DNA of 64,000 nucleotides, taken from the NCBI GenBank assembly GCA_013360915.1, contig JABWAT010000004.1:62001-126000 (forward strand). Reading direction: 5' to 3'. The notes beneath the pieces were generated by a model. The model was given only the letters and a program-made list of their open reading frames with translations. It was not told where the DNA came from and searched no databases. Every line of letters starts with the position of its first letter. Position 1 is the stretch's first letter. Below are positions 44,143 to 52,984 of this stretch, piece by piece. Made by a program: the position numbers and the translations under genes. The DNA comes from Bacteroidota bacterium. GTDB lineage: Bacteria > Bacteroidota > JABWAT01.

Positions 44143-45273
44143 TCAGATCCTGACCATCAGGCTTTTACTCATACCCGGGTACCAGGAACTGAACGAGCCA
44201 TCGAGAATGCGGCGGCGTGATTCCTTCACCAGCCACAGATAAAAATGAACGTTATGAACGCTCGCCATCATGGGACCGAGCATTTCCTGCACCGAAAACA
44301 GGTGACGGATGTACGCACGTGAGTAAGTGCGGCAGGCATAACAGGTGCAGGATTCATCCATGGGACGTTCATCGTCGGTAAACTTCACATTCCGCATGTT
44401 CATCGTTCCCTGACTGGTGAACACATTGGCGTTGCGTCCATTCCGGGTCGGCATCACACAATCGAACATATCGACCCCGCGGGCAATACATTCCAGTATA
44501 TTGGCCGGGGTTCCCACACCCATCAGGTAACGTGGCTTTTCGGCCGGTAATTTTGGCGTCACCCATTCAGTCAGCTCATACATGATGTCGGCCGGCTCGC
44601 CCACAGACAGACCCCCGATGGCATAGCCTTCAAAATCCATATCAACCAGCGTGCCCGCCGAGGATTCCCGCAAATCCTTGTAAATCCCGCCCTGCACAAT
44701 GGGAAAAAGAGCCTGATGAAAACCATAAAGGGGCTCAGAGTCCCGGGCGGCAATCTGACAGCGTTTTGCCCACTTCATCGTGATGTCATTCGAGGTTTTT
44801 GCGTACCGGTGATCGCAGGGGTAGGGCGGACATTCATCGAGCACCATCATGATATCCGACCCGATGGCCCGTTGGGTTTCTATCACGTTTTCGGGAGTGA
44901 ACCAGTGATAAGATCCATCAATGTGCGACTGAAACCTCACACCATCCGCCGTCAGTTTTCGCAATTCCGAGAGGGAAAAAACCTGATATCCACCCGAATC
45001 GGTCAGAATGGGTTTTGACCAGGCGTTAAACCGGTGCAGTCCGCCGGTTTTTTTTAAGATGTCGGTACCGGGTCTCAGATACAGGTGGTACGTGTTTCCG
45101 AGAATGATATCGGCTCCGGCCGCTTCCAGGTCGCGGAGCGGAACTCCCCGGACGGTGGCACGGGTGCCGACGGGCATGAAGATGGGGGTTTGAATGGTGC
45201 CGCGGGCGGTGGTGATTTCACCCGCCCGGGCCATGGAGCCCGGGTCGGTTTTTAAAAGGGAAAAGGAGAACAA
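44143..45273 (-). CDS. tgt: Queuine tRNA-ribosyltransferase
   Basis: Exchanges guanine-34 for preQ1 in tRNAs with GUN anticodons, such as the tRNA-His in this window. Motifs: ILGNTYHLYLRPG, catalytic TDSGGYQVFSL, FPIVQGG, MPTRNGRNANVFT, and the zinc site CTCYAC with a later histidine. 376 residues, full length. The start is TTG at 45273. It is the third gene of a minus-strand run behind two secreted peptidases, 24 bp after the M28 stop. Confidence 0.96.
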   Translation of the reverse strand: MFSFSLLKTDPGSMARAGEITTARGTIQTPIFMPVGTRATVRGVPLRDLEAAGADIILGNTYHLYLRPGTDILKKTGGLHRFNAWSKPILTDSGGYQVFSLSELRKLTADGVRFQSHIDGSYHWFTPENVIETQRAIGSDIMMVLDECPPYPCDHRYAKTSNDITMKWAKRCQIAARDSEPLYGFHQALFPIVQGGIYKDLRESSAGTLVDMDFEGYAIGGLSVGEPADIMYELTEWVTPKLPAEKPRYLMGVGTPANILECIARGVDMFDCVMPTRNGRNANVFTSQGTMNMRNVKFTDDERPMDESCTCYACRTYSRAYIRHLFSVQEMLGPMMASVHNVHFYLWLVKESRRRILDGSFSSWYPGMSKSLMVRI

Positions 45274-45297
45274 ATGGAAGCTTTCAGGAAAGATGAC

Positions 45298-46668
45298 TTA
45301 CTGTACCCCGTACTGATCGAGCAGGATCACGAATATGGCCATGGCAACCGCGCCCAGTTCCAGTTCGCGCTCGTTCACATTGTCGATGGTATCCATAGCC
45401 GAGTGATGATAGTCGAAGTAACGGTGTGAATCTGGCAAAAAACCGAATAATTGGGTGCCGGTATCACCAAGCGGTCCGATATCAACCCCGCCATAGCCCT
45501 TCACCAGTTTATCGGCTCCGATGTGCTCGAAGTATTTTGCCCAGGACTGATACTTTTGCACTTTGGCTTCATCCGCCTGGATGGAAAATCCGCGGGGGGT
45601 AAAACCGCCCCGATCCGATTCAATGGCTGCGATGTGTTTCTCGTTATTCCAGGTTGCCATGCGGGCGTATTCAATGCCGCCGATTCCACCCATTTCTTCT
45701 GCCATAAAAAGGACACCCCGAATCGAATGTTTGGGTTTGTACTCAATCTGACGCAGCAATCTCAGTACTTCAATGACCTGAACCGATCCGGCACCATTGT
45801 CATGGGCCCCTACCGATAAATCCCAGCTATCCAGATGGGCACCAACCAGAATGATTTCAGTGGGAAAGTCGGTACCGGTCAGTTCGGCAATCACGTTGTT
45901 TGAAATAACGGGATCATCCTTTTTACTCCTCAGATCAATCATGAGACGAACGGGTTTTTCTCCGCCGAACTTCGAAGCCAGACGGTCGGCATCAACAGGA
46001 GAAACGGCTACACAGGGAATGGGGGCAATGCTATCGGGAAACTGGGTCATGCCGGTCCGCGGATTGTCATCCGACACAGCAGTCATGGACCGCACAATGG
46101 CACCAACCGCACCGTAATACGAAGCCAGCGCCGGACCTCTGCCTCGTTGCTGGGCAGCCTGTCCGTAGGCCTGAAACGTATTGATCAGACCTTTGTCGAA
46201 TTCGCCGTTGAAGAAGACGATTTTGCTTTCCACCCCACGTCCGATCGAATCGAGTTCGGCCAATGACCGGACCATTACAACCGTGTCTTCAACACCCCCG
46301 CCGGGTGTGCGTTCACTGTAACCGAGAGCGGTTACACTCAGTGTGTCGGTCTTCCAGTGCACCTTCGCAACGGCCACTTCTTTTCGTCCACGTGACCAGC
46401 GGGGAACCTCGACTGGTTGTTTCCAGACATAGTCAAACTCGTAAGACCGCATTTTTCTAACGGCCCATTCCACGGCACTGTCTGCACGGGCGGTTCCGGT
46501 CATTCTCGGTCCGATCTTTAACAGGTCCTTCAGGTCACTGTAGGCCCTTCCTGATTCCAGGCCCACTCTTGCCAGTTTGTGAGCCAGTGTCATCAGGCTG
46601 TCAGCCGTTTGACTAAAGGCAGGTAAGGCAAGTCCGGTGAGTAAAAGTCCGGCAACAATCCGTTTCAT
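45298..46668 (-). CDS. Secreted M28-family aminopeptidase or carboxypeptidase
   Basis: A 456-residue zinc exopeptidase, signal cut after PAFSQ. The two-zinc site is visible: GAHLDSWD (His, Asp), GAHDNGAG (bridging Asp), MAEEMGG (catalytic and ligand Glu), ESDRGG (Asp) and YHHSAMDT (His). Residues 120-250 carry a PA-type insert. It resembles plasma glutamate carboxypeptidase-type enzymes. It overlaps the S46 peptidase gene by four bases, so both are made together. Confidence 0.9.
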   Translation of the reverse strand: MKRIVAGLLLTGLALPAFSQTADSLMTLAHKLARVGLESGRAYSDLKDLLKIGPRMTGTARADSAVEWAVRKMRSYEFDYVWKQPVEVPRWSRGRKEVAVAKVHWKTDTLSVTALGYSERTPGGGVEDTVVMVRSLAELDSIGRGVESKIVFFNGEFDKGLINTFQAYGQAAQQRGRGPALASYYGAVGAIVRSMTAVSDDNPRTGMTQFPDSIAPIPCVAVSPVDADRLASKFGGEKPVRLMIDLRSKKDDPVISNNVIAELTGTDFPTEIILVGAHLDSWDLSVGAHDNGAGSVQVIEVLRLLRQIEYKPKHSIRGVLFMAEEMGGIGGIEYARMATWNNEKHIAAIESDRGGFTPRGFSIQADEAKVQKYQSWAKYFEHIGADKLVKGYGGVDIGPLGDTGTQLFGFLPDSHRYFDYHHSAMDTIDNVNERELELGAVAMAIFVILLDQYGVQ

Positions 46669-48779
46669 TTCAACCCCATTTCATTCAGTAAATAGTCTGC
46701 TTTTCCAATGGTCTTTAATACCCAGATCATGTAGCGAACATCCACACCAATGGACCGGCTGTAGGATTCACTCCAGGCATAATCATTGATGGTGGCTTCC
46801 CATGCTCTGTCAAAGTTAATGGCAACCAATTCTCCCCTTGAATTCATTACCGCACTACCCGAATTACCGCCCGTGGTATCGGTGTTGTACAGGATGGCGA
46901 CCGGTGTCTGATGAATCGCCGCGGCGGTTCCGGTGGCATCTGGCTGGTAATAACCGAGAACCGATTCGGGTAGATTGAAATCAGGCAGCGTGTTTGCCTT
47001 TTCCAGAAGTCCCGAAATGGTGGTGACCGGGTTATACCAGGCACCATCGTAAGGTTCATATCCGCGTACTTGACCGTAGGTCAGCCGAAGGGTTCCATTG
47101 GCATCCGGAATAAAATTCTGTCCTTTCCAGTTTTGCTTGAGTGTCACCCAGCGGGCCTGGAGAGGAACCAAAGTCTGATCGGTCTTTTCACGGGTTTTCA
47201 GAATGTGCTGAATGGCCGGATCAAGCCAGGACGCATCGCGTACGATCGGGTGGCTGGTGAATGGTGTCAGAGGCCGTGTTCCCCGGATGGCGGCTATAAC
47301 ACTGTCCGGATGAAATGGTTCGCCGCCGGAAAACCACACTGCGGTCAGCGAATCAACGTTGGCTTCACGAAGCAGGGATGGGCGCCAGGAGGATGGAAGA
47401 ACAGCCCCATCGGTCAGCAGCCGGCGGATGTACCGTTCTTCAAGCGGAAAGTGGAGCGTGGCCCGTTGTCTGGTCAGCTGAGCAGCCAGAGAGGCCCGGT
47501 TCGATTGCCGGTATAGGGCCGGCCGCAGTGAATCAGGCAATGTTTCTGCTGCATTCAGTCCCTGAATCAATCGTGCCGCGTTCAGATAAAAACTGGTCCG
47601 GTAAACCTGCTGGGCCCAGAAGGGGGCAATTCCCATGGATTCCAGCTGCCGGTAGAGTGCCGACATGGAATCGGCCAGCTGCCCGAACTGACCTTTCCTT
47701 GTTGGATCCGCATTGATAAAAGCCAGTAAGGCCTGTTCCTCGGCCCGTTTCTGATCGGTAAGGGCCAGCCGCCGGAGCCCCTTCAGCTGTCCATCCGACT
47801 TTTTCTGAACATTGGCCAGACTCTTTGCACGCGCACTCTGCTGAAGTTCCAGTGCAGGATTGGCGGCCCAAAGGGATTCCATCTGGTCAATCTGCCAGCG
47901 ATAGAAATTGGCAATGTAGGGCAGTTCAATCCGTTCCTGTATGGAAACAAAGTCGGCGGGCTGATGCCGGAATGTGCGTCCCGGATATCCCATGATAAAA
48001 ACGAAATCACCTTCTTTGGCCCCTTCCGGATTCACTTTCAGATGCCGGCGGGGTTTAAACGGAACCATGGGGGAGGTAGGATCGGCCGGATCGGAAGGAA
48101 CCCAGGCCCTGATGAAGGAAAAATCACCTGTGTGCCGCGGCCAAACCCAGTTATCCGTTTCTCCGCCGAATTCCCCAATCGAACGGGGAGGAACATAAAC
48201 CAACCGTACATCACGGATGACCTCGTAAAGAAACAGGACATAGACTTTACCCGGCAGCATATCCGATACCTGGGCGCTGAAAGACGGATTGGATTCCACC
48301 GCTGCCTTCTCCAACCGGGAAATGATTTCATTCCGTCTGGTATTCCGCTCTTCAGGATCGGTGATTCCCTGTAAACCCTTCAGAATCTCATCCGAGACAT
48401 CCCGGTACCCGCGTGTGATCCGGACGGTGATTCCCCGGGCTGGTATCTCCTCTTCACGGCTTCCGGCGCGGAACCCGTTTGTTACCAGATCATTGTCAAC
48501 AGTACTTGCAGACTGAACAGCATTAAACACACAGTGGTGATTGGTGACAATGAGACCATCGGCCGAGACAAAGGCCCCCGAACAGCCACCCACATTCACC
48601 AGGGCATCCACCAGACTGGATCCATCCGGATTGTACAGCTCCTTCAGATCCAGTTTCAATCCAGCCTTTTTAAGGTCCTTCCCGATCCGTTTCAGTTCAC
48701 TTAACGGATACATGCCTTCCTCGGCAAAAGCAGGTCCGAGGATCAGCAGGGTCATGAGAATGGTGAAAAGCGGTTTCAA
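46665..48779 (-). CDS. S46-family dipeptidyl-peptidase (DPP7/DPP11 type)
   Basis: A serine exopeptidase that removes dipeptides from N-termini in the periplasm, common in FCB bacteria. The chymotrypsin-like site is visible as NHHCVF (His), with Ser in TGGNSGSAVMN near the C-terminus. I move the start to the TTG at 48779: GGAGGAAAC lies just upstream, a signal (TLLILGPAFAEE) follows, and a -7 element sits at 48801-48808 inside the longer frame. Length is then about 704 residues, close to the family's usual 700-720. Confidence 0.92.
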   Translation of the reverse strand: MKPLFTILMTLLILGPAFAEEGMYPLSELKRIGKDLKKAGLKLDLKELYNPDGSSLVDALVNVGGCSGAFVSADGLIVTNHHCVFNAVQSASTVDNDLVTNGFRAGSREEEIPARGITVRITRGYRDVSDEILKGLQGITDPEERNTRRNEIISRLEKAAVESNPSFSAQVSDMLPGKVYVLFLYEVIRDVRLVYVPPRSIGEFGGETDNWVWPRHTGDFSFIRAWVPSDPADPTSPMVPFKPRRHLKVNPEGAKEGDFVFIMGYPGRTFRHQPADFVSIQERIELPYIANFYRWQIDQMESLWAANPALELQQSARAKSLANVQKKSDGQLKGLRRLALTDQKRAEEQALLAFINADPTRKGQFGQLADSMSALYRQLESMGIAPFWAQQVYRTSFYLNAARLIQGLNAAETLPDSLRPALYRQSNRASLAAQLTRQRATLHFPLEERYIRRLLTDGAVLPSSWRPSLLREANVDSLTAVWFSGGEPFHPDSVIAAIRGTRPLTPFTSHPIVRDASWLDPAIQHILKTREKTDQTLVPLQARWVTLKQNWKGQNFIPDANGTLRLTYGQVRGYEPYDGAWYNPVTTISGLLEKANTLPDFNLPESVLGYYQPDATGTAAAIHQTPVAILYNTDTTGGNSGSAVMNSRGELVAINFDRAWEATINDYAWSESYSRSIGVDVRYMIWVLKTIGKADYLLNEMGLK

Positions 48780-48800
48780 ATTCAGTTTCCTCCGAAACAG

Positions 48801-48808
48801 CAAAGATA
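48801..48808 (-). promoter_or_regulatory. -7 element of the S46/M28/tgt operon
   Basis: Minus-strand TATCTTTG, a perfect TAnnTTTG match, 22-29 bp before the TTG at 48779. No clear -33 TTG at the proper spacing. Confidence 0.5.
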
Positions 48809-48948
48809 TCCTTTTTTCGCTGTGTCTGAAAGACACAACCGATTCATGCCGTGTCCTGATTGGATTTTGTCTGAATCCGGAGGAAATTAGCCTCCTTTTT
48901 GAAACAGAGAGTCAGAGCACTATTCTGTTCACCTGTCAGGAGGATCCT

Positions 48949-49860
48949 TTGGAACACGGTCGGTATGGGCAGCCTTCAGGTTATCTGTATGCAGCCCTGG
49001 CCTTTTTGGTTTGGGGTTTGTTTCCGGTTTACTGGAAATTTCTTCTGCATGTACCGGCCACAGAAATTCTGGCCCACCGGATCGTCTGGTCATCGGCCTT
49101 TGTGGCGATCCTGCTGCTGATTTTCAGAAAAAAAGCATGGTTTGCCCCTCTTTCCTCGCTCAGGACTACCCTGGCATTAACCGGCGGAAGTTTGTTTCTG
49201 GGCTTTAACTGGTGGCTATACATCTGGGCGGTAAACTCGGGACAGATTGTGGAAACCAGCATGGGTTACTACATCAATCCGCTGGTCAGTATTCTCTTTG
49301 GAGTGGTCATTGTCCGGGAAAAGCTTTCCGGCCTTCAGTGGCTTGCGGTGGGTTTTGCAACAGCAGGCGTCCTGGTGATGACTCTGGTTTACGGACAGTT
49401 TCCATGGATTGCCCTCTCACTGGCAGTATCCTTTGCGCTGTATGGTCTGCTTAAGAAACTCGTGCATGTCGAGGCGCTTAACGGACTCCTGCTCGAAACG
49501 CTGACCCTCTTTCCGGTGGCTGCCGGCTGGCTGTTCTGGCTGGATGGAACCGGGCAGGGACACTTCCTGCGGACGGACCTGCTCACCGATGGTCTTCTGG
49601 CAGTGGCTGGCGTGGTCACGGCCCTTCCGCTGATCTGGTTTGCCGAGGCCATCCGGCGGATTCCCCTTTCCATGGTCGGATTCATGCAATACATCGGACC
49701 AACCATCGCTCTGATGCTGGGAGTGTTCGTCTATGGGGAGGATTTTGGTCCGGCCCGCCTTGCCAGTTTCTCCCTGATCTGGATCGGACTCGCTTGTTTC
49801 ATCCTGTCTGTCACCGGTGTTCTGTCAAAAATTCCGGTTTTAAAGCGCTGGATCGGCTGA
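48949..49860 (+). CDS. rarD: RarD-type EamA-family transporter
   Basis: A 303-residue inner-membrane protein with ten predicted helices in two EamA halves. RarD marks are present: WGLFPVYWK, ILAHRIVWS, NWWLYIWAVN, ETSMGYYINPL and ALPLIWFAEAIRRIPLS. The start is TTG at 48949 after AGGAGG; the open frame upstream overlaps the S46 promoter antisense and is not coding. A small GGAGG/CCTCC hairpin with five T (48879-48900) lies in its leader. The substrate is unknown in most organisms. Confidence 0.9.
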   Translation: MEHGRYGQPSGYLYAALAFLVWGLFPVYWKFLLHVPATEILAHRIVWSSAFVAILLLIFRKKAWFAPLSSLRTTLALTGGSLFLGFNWWLYIWAVNSGQIVETSMGYYINPLVSILFGVVIVREKLSGLQWLAVGFATAGVLVMTLVYGQFPWIALSLAVSFALYGLLKKLVHVEALNGLLLETLTLFPVAAGWLFWLDGTGQGHFLRTDLLTDGLLAVAGVVTALPLIWFAEAIRRIPLSMVGFMQYIGPTIALMLGVFVYGEDFGPARLASFSLIWIGLACFILSVTGVLSKIPVLKRWIG

Positions 49861-49898
49861 TTACTAAGAAATATTTAATTTTTGCGACTGCTTATCAG

Positions 49899-50085
49899 TT
49901 GGATTTCAGAAAAATTGGTCCCATCTTGCCATCGACCGGGTAAGATGAAATGCCCTGTCACTGGTCCGGATACGGAAAAATGGCCAGCGAAGGATACTGA
50001 TTCGGTTAAGCACGATCCCGTTCCCGCTACAACGCCCGCTTGATGACCAGTTCAACACTGAACAGATACGAAAGGTTATGATACT
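49899..50085 (+). promoter_or_regulatory. Promoter and long leader of the RRM gene
   Basis: TTGGAT (49899-49904), 17-bp spacer, CATCTTGC (49922-49929) is a plausible promoter. It leaves an untranslated leader of about 150 nt before the ATG at 50086, without an obvious ORF. Long structured leaders are common on cold-induced RNA-binding proteins; that is inference here. Confidence 0.4.
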
Positions 50086-50355
50086 ATGAAATTGTACGTT
50101 GGGAACCTGCCTTACAGTACCACCAATGAATCCCTGGCTGCTGCTTTTGAAGCGTATGGCGAAGTTATTTCTGCCAGCGTGATTAAAGATAAGCTTACCG
50201 GCCGTTCCAAAGGATTTGCGTTTGTTGAAATGAAAGATTCTGATGCCGGTTCTTCCGCTATTCAGGGTCTGAACGGCAAACCGTTCTCCGGACGGAACAT
50301 CACCGTCAGCGAAGCTCGTCCGAAGGAAGAGCGTCCGGCTTACCGCCCCCGCTGA
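50086..50355 (+). CDS. RRM-type RNA-binding protein
   Basis: An 89-residue single RNA recognition motif protein. RNP2 is LYVGNL at residues 3-8 and RNP1 is SKGFAFVEM near 45-53, both intact with their aromatic residues. The short tail is arginine/proline rich. Similar proteins in cyanobacteria and FCB bacteria bind RNA and are often cold-induced. Its terminator lies inside the 3' end of the convergent glycosyltransferase gene. Confidence 0.93.
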   Translation: MKLYVGNLPYSTTNESLAAAFEAYGEVISASVIKDKLTGRSKGFAFVEMKDSDAGSSAIQGLNGKPFSGRNITVSEARPKEERPAYRPR

Positions 50356-50359
50356 TCGG

Positions 50360-51412
50360 TTACACCCATTGCTGATAGACATCCCCGTACCGTCCGGTTT
50401 CCGGTCGGTGCCGGGGATTTTTTATTTTACTCCGAACCGGTTCTGACCGGATGATATTCACCAACTGATCCCGCCAATCGGTTTCTTTTTCCACCCAGAC
50501 GTCTGTCTGACCGCCGAACAATTCCCTGAAAACGGGAATGTCACTTAATATTACCGGTGTGTTCAGATGCAGGGCCTCCGCAACCGGCAGTCCGTATCCT
50601 TCATACAGTGAAGGAACCAACAAGGCTCTGGCCTGCTTCATCAGTGACCATATCTGCTCATCGGGAAGATAGCCAGTGAACCGGATGTCTGGGTCATTGG
50701 CAAAGCGAGCCAGATCCGGCCACTGATTTCCCGGTTCTCCGGCCATCACCAACCGGAAGCCTCCCCGGTCAGCCGCCTTCAGTGAGGTAAAAGCCCTCAC
50801 CACTGCAAGCGGATTTTTCCGGGCATTCAGATTTCCGACAAAAAGCAGGTAAGGGTTGGGCGCCGGTCGCAGATCGGAGAACTGATCACTCCATTGGTAA
50901 AAATGCCCGGGAAGATCGGGGGGGATCACCCAAAGCCTTGCCGCAGTACCCGGAACCAGACCAGCGAGATCGTCTGCAGTGGTTTTACTGACACAAAAAA
51001 AGGCGTCCGCTTCCTTCAGGCTGCGATTTATGTGCCAGCGCAGAACGGGTTTTTCGGGAATGTGACGGTACCCGGGAAGCAGAAGGGCCAGGTCATGAAT
51101 GGTCAGAACCTTGATCCGGGGCTGCAGTCCCGGATGAAAAACCGGGAACATGGCATTGGTGCCATGCCAGATATCGGGCTGGCGATCCAACCAGGGAAGC
51201 CACCAGGATCCCCATCGGGAGTGAAGCGGAATCGGATGGTGTGGAACCGGAGAGGCGACCATCAGGTCGCGGTGACTGACGGTTACCACTTCCGCGCGAA
51301 CCCGGGGATCTGCTGCCAGTGCTTCCAGATGACTGAGGGTCACTTTTCCGATACCCGATAACCGGTGGGTCAGCGGCTGCCCGTCGAGCAGAACCGAGAT
51401 CAAGGACTTCAT
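50360..51412 (-). CDS. Glycosyltransferase family 4 protein
   Basis: A GT-B fold transferase of about 350 residues. The ATG at 51412 (MKSLISVLLDGQPLTHRLSGIG) is preferred; the frame runs 70 codons further but overlaps the divergent gene. The acceptor domain has GIGKVTLSHLEAL; the donor domain shows YLLFVGNLNARKNPLAVVRAF, FTGYLPDEQIWSLMKQA and the EX7E motif PSLYEGYGLPVAEAL. Donor and acceptor sugars cannot be told. Its last 20 codons overlap the RRM terminator. Confidence 0.9.
   Translation of the reverse strand: MKSLISVLLDGQPLTHRLSGIGKVTLSHLEALAADPRVRAEVVTVSHRDLMVASPVPHHPIPLHSRWGSWWLPWLDRQPDIWHGTNAMFPVFHPGLQPRIKVLTIHDLALLLPGYRHIPEKPVLRWHINRSLKEADAFFCVSKTTADDLAGLVPGTAARLWVIPPDLPGHFYQWSDQFSDLRPAPNPYLLFVGNLNARKNPLAVVRAFTSLKAADRGGFRLVMAGEPGNQWPDLARFANDPDIRFTGYLPDEQIWSLMKQARALLVPSLYEGYGLPVAEALHLNTPVILSDIPVFRELFGGQTDVWVEKETDWRDQLVNIIRSEPVRSKIKNPRHRPETGRYGDVYQQWV
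50381..50423 (+). terminator. Terminator of the RRM gene, inside the convergent gene
   Basis: ATCCCC (50381-50386) pairs with GGGGAT (50413-50418), with further pairing inside, followed by a T run. The DNA also encodes the last residues of the minus-strand glycosyltransferase, whose stop is at 50360. Confidence 0.8.
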
Positions 51413-51500
51413 GGGGTAAAAATAGCGATTCAAAGCCGGTTTTAATATTTTCGCCGGGCCGGCAGGATCGTTCTGATTCCGGGCAGCAAGGGGAGCTTTC

Positions 51501-52034
51501 TTGGATTGGTTGATGTGGGTATCGGTGGCACTTGGCGCTTTGTTGCTGGCAGGTGCCATCCTGAAAATCTGGGGATTTCTCCTACCCGATACGGTTTCCT
51601 GGTCGGATGAAGTCACTTCCAACCGGTTTTATCATGAACTGAAACCTCTTCTGTTCCAAACCGATTCCATGATGGCCTGGTTTCCCCATCGCCAGATGGC
51701 CAACCAGTCTCTGACCAGCCTTCTGATCAACGAAAAGGAAAAAACACTCACCGCCCGGTTCGGGAATCTGGTTCAGATTTATCAGGTCGAAAACTGGTCT
51801 GTTCAGCCGCCGCTTGCGCTTTCCCTTTCAACCCATTATCCGCTCGGTCCTTACCGGATCAGCTACCGTCTGGACCTGACCATCCGCAGCGATCGGGCAG
51901 GATCGGTGGTGTCCGTGGCTGAATCCTTCAGAATACCCGATCCGAACCTGAGAGTGGGGTATTTCCGGGTGCTCAAACCACAGTATATGGCCATGCATAG
52001 TGATCTGGTTCAGTATTGGAGCAATCCCTCATGA
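51501..52034 (+). CDS. Membrane-anchored protein of unknown function, 177 residues
   Basis: One N-terminal helix (residues 4-27, SVALGALLLAGAILKIWGF) anchors a soluble domain of about 150 residues that should lie outside the cytoplasm. The domain has a beta-rich pattern (LTARFGNLVQIYQVENWSV, YRISYRLDLTIRSDRAGSV). No family recognised. The start is TTG at 51501; ATG at 51513 is an alternative. It overlaps the next gene by four bases and begins a four-gene operon ending in rdgB. Confidence 0.68.
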   Translation: MDWLMWVSVALGALLLAGAILKIWGFLLPDTVSWSDEVTSNRFYHELKPLLFQTDSMMAWFPHRQMANQSLTSLLINEKEKTLTARFGNLVQIYQVENWSVQPPLALSLSTHYPLGPYRISYRLDLTIRSDRAGSVVSVAESFRIPDPNLRVGYFRVLKPQYMAMHSDLVQYWSNPS

Positions 52035-52984
52035 TCTGCCGGATACTTTCCATTGCCGGGCTCTCTCTTTTGCTGCTGAGCGGATTTCAGTGTTCCCCTC
52101 CTTCCTATACCGAGAAGATTCACGTTTATTTCAATCAGGATTTTTCCATCAGGGTTCTGGCCACGGTTGAAACCAATGGCTATCAGCCCGTTTGGTCTGA
52201 AGAGGCCAAGGCCTATATAAACCGGTACCAGACGGTTCAGGACTCGCTGATGCGCCGTCATTGGGCTGTGGATGTCAGGAAACTGGATGGTCAGTGGGAT
52301 GATAAAATCCGGATTTACGCGGTCGAGGGCATTTTCAGAAATGACTACGATTTCATGAACTACCTGGCTCCGGATAACCAGTTGTGGGACCTGATTCTCG
52401 GACGGAATGATTCCATCTGGCGTATTACGTTTAATCTGCGGGCTTACCGGGATGAACTGGCCAAATACGCCTGGGCCTATCAGGTGGTGTCGAGGGAAAT
52501 TATCCGGTCTGGTAAAATTACCTTTACGGCTGCCGGAATCGATTCCTTCTATCTGGCAAAGGTGCAGCCCGCTGTAAAAAGAGAAAGCCTGGAACTTCAG
52601 ACCATTGCTCACCGGGTGACCTGGGGAATTCTCTCTGAATCTGAACGGATCGTCATGCCGTTTAATCAGACCCTGTTCAGTCTGCAGAAATACCGGTTCC
52701 ATGTGGGAGGCATGGCCTATGACATTTCCTCCCCGTATCTGCGCCAGGATGTGGATGGATCCCTGGTTTATTTTCCGTATCCTGAATACAGTGACAATGT
52801 GCTGAAGTATGCCATCTACTCTCCCTTTCGTCCCGATTTCGGATTGGAGCGGATCCGGGAAGCAGTTTATGAAGAGGTTCCGGAAATCATTTCATTCAAA
52901 TGGAGACGGTACAAGCCCGGATCCGGGCTGGGTGATGCCGACCGTGTGCGGATCATCCCGGTGGGTGAGCCGGTGGCTCAATGA
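52031..52984 (+). CDS. Lipoprotein of unknown function, 317 residues
   Basis: The ATG at 52031 overlaps the preceding stop (ATGA) and begins a lipoprotein signal with lipobox GFQC. The mature part is rich in aromatic and charged residues (YTEKIHVYFNQDFSIRVLA, NDYDFMNYLAPDNQLWD) and has no motif I recognise. It may sit on the periplasmic side with the preceding anchored protein. The next gene's start overlaps its stop (ATGA), so expression is tied to the NtrC-like gene. Confidence 0.7.
   Translation: MICRILSIAGLSLLLLSGFQCSPPSYTEKIHVYFNQDFSIRVLATVETNGYQPVWSEEAKAYINRYQTVQDSLMRRHWAVDVRKLDGQWDDKIRIYAVEGIFRNDYDFMNYLAPDNQLWDLILGRNDSIWRITFNLRAYRDELAKYAWAYQVVSREIIRSGKITFTAAGIDSFYLAKVQPAVKRESLELQTIAHRVTWGILSESERIVMPFNQTLFSLQKYRFHVGGMAYDISSPYLRQDVDGSLVYFPYPEYSDNVLKYAIYSPFRPDFGLERIREAVYEEVPEIISFKWRRYKPGSGLGDADRVRIIPVGEPVAQ

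Noticed and set aside
48541-48948. N-terminal extension of rarD
   Set aside because: It is antisense to the S46 start and its promoter. A TTG with AGGAGG upstream at 48949 gives the usual RarD length.
51413-51622. 70-codon N-terminal extension of the glycosyltransferase
   Set aside because: It overlaps the divergent gene at 51501, lacks GT-B features, and the ATG at 51412 starts the first Rossmann strand.
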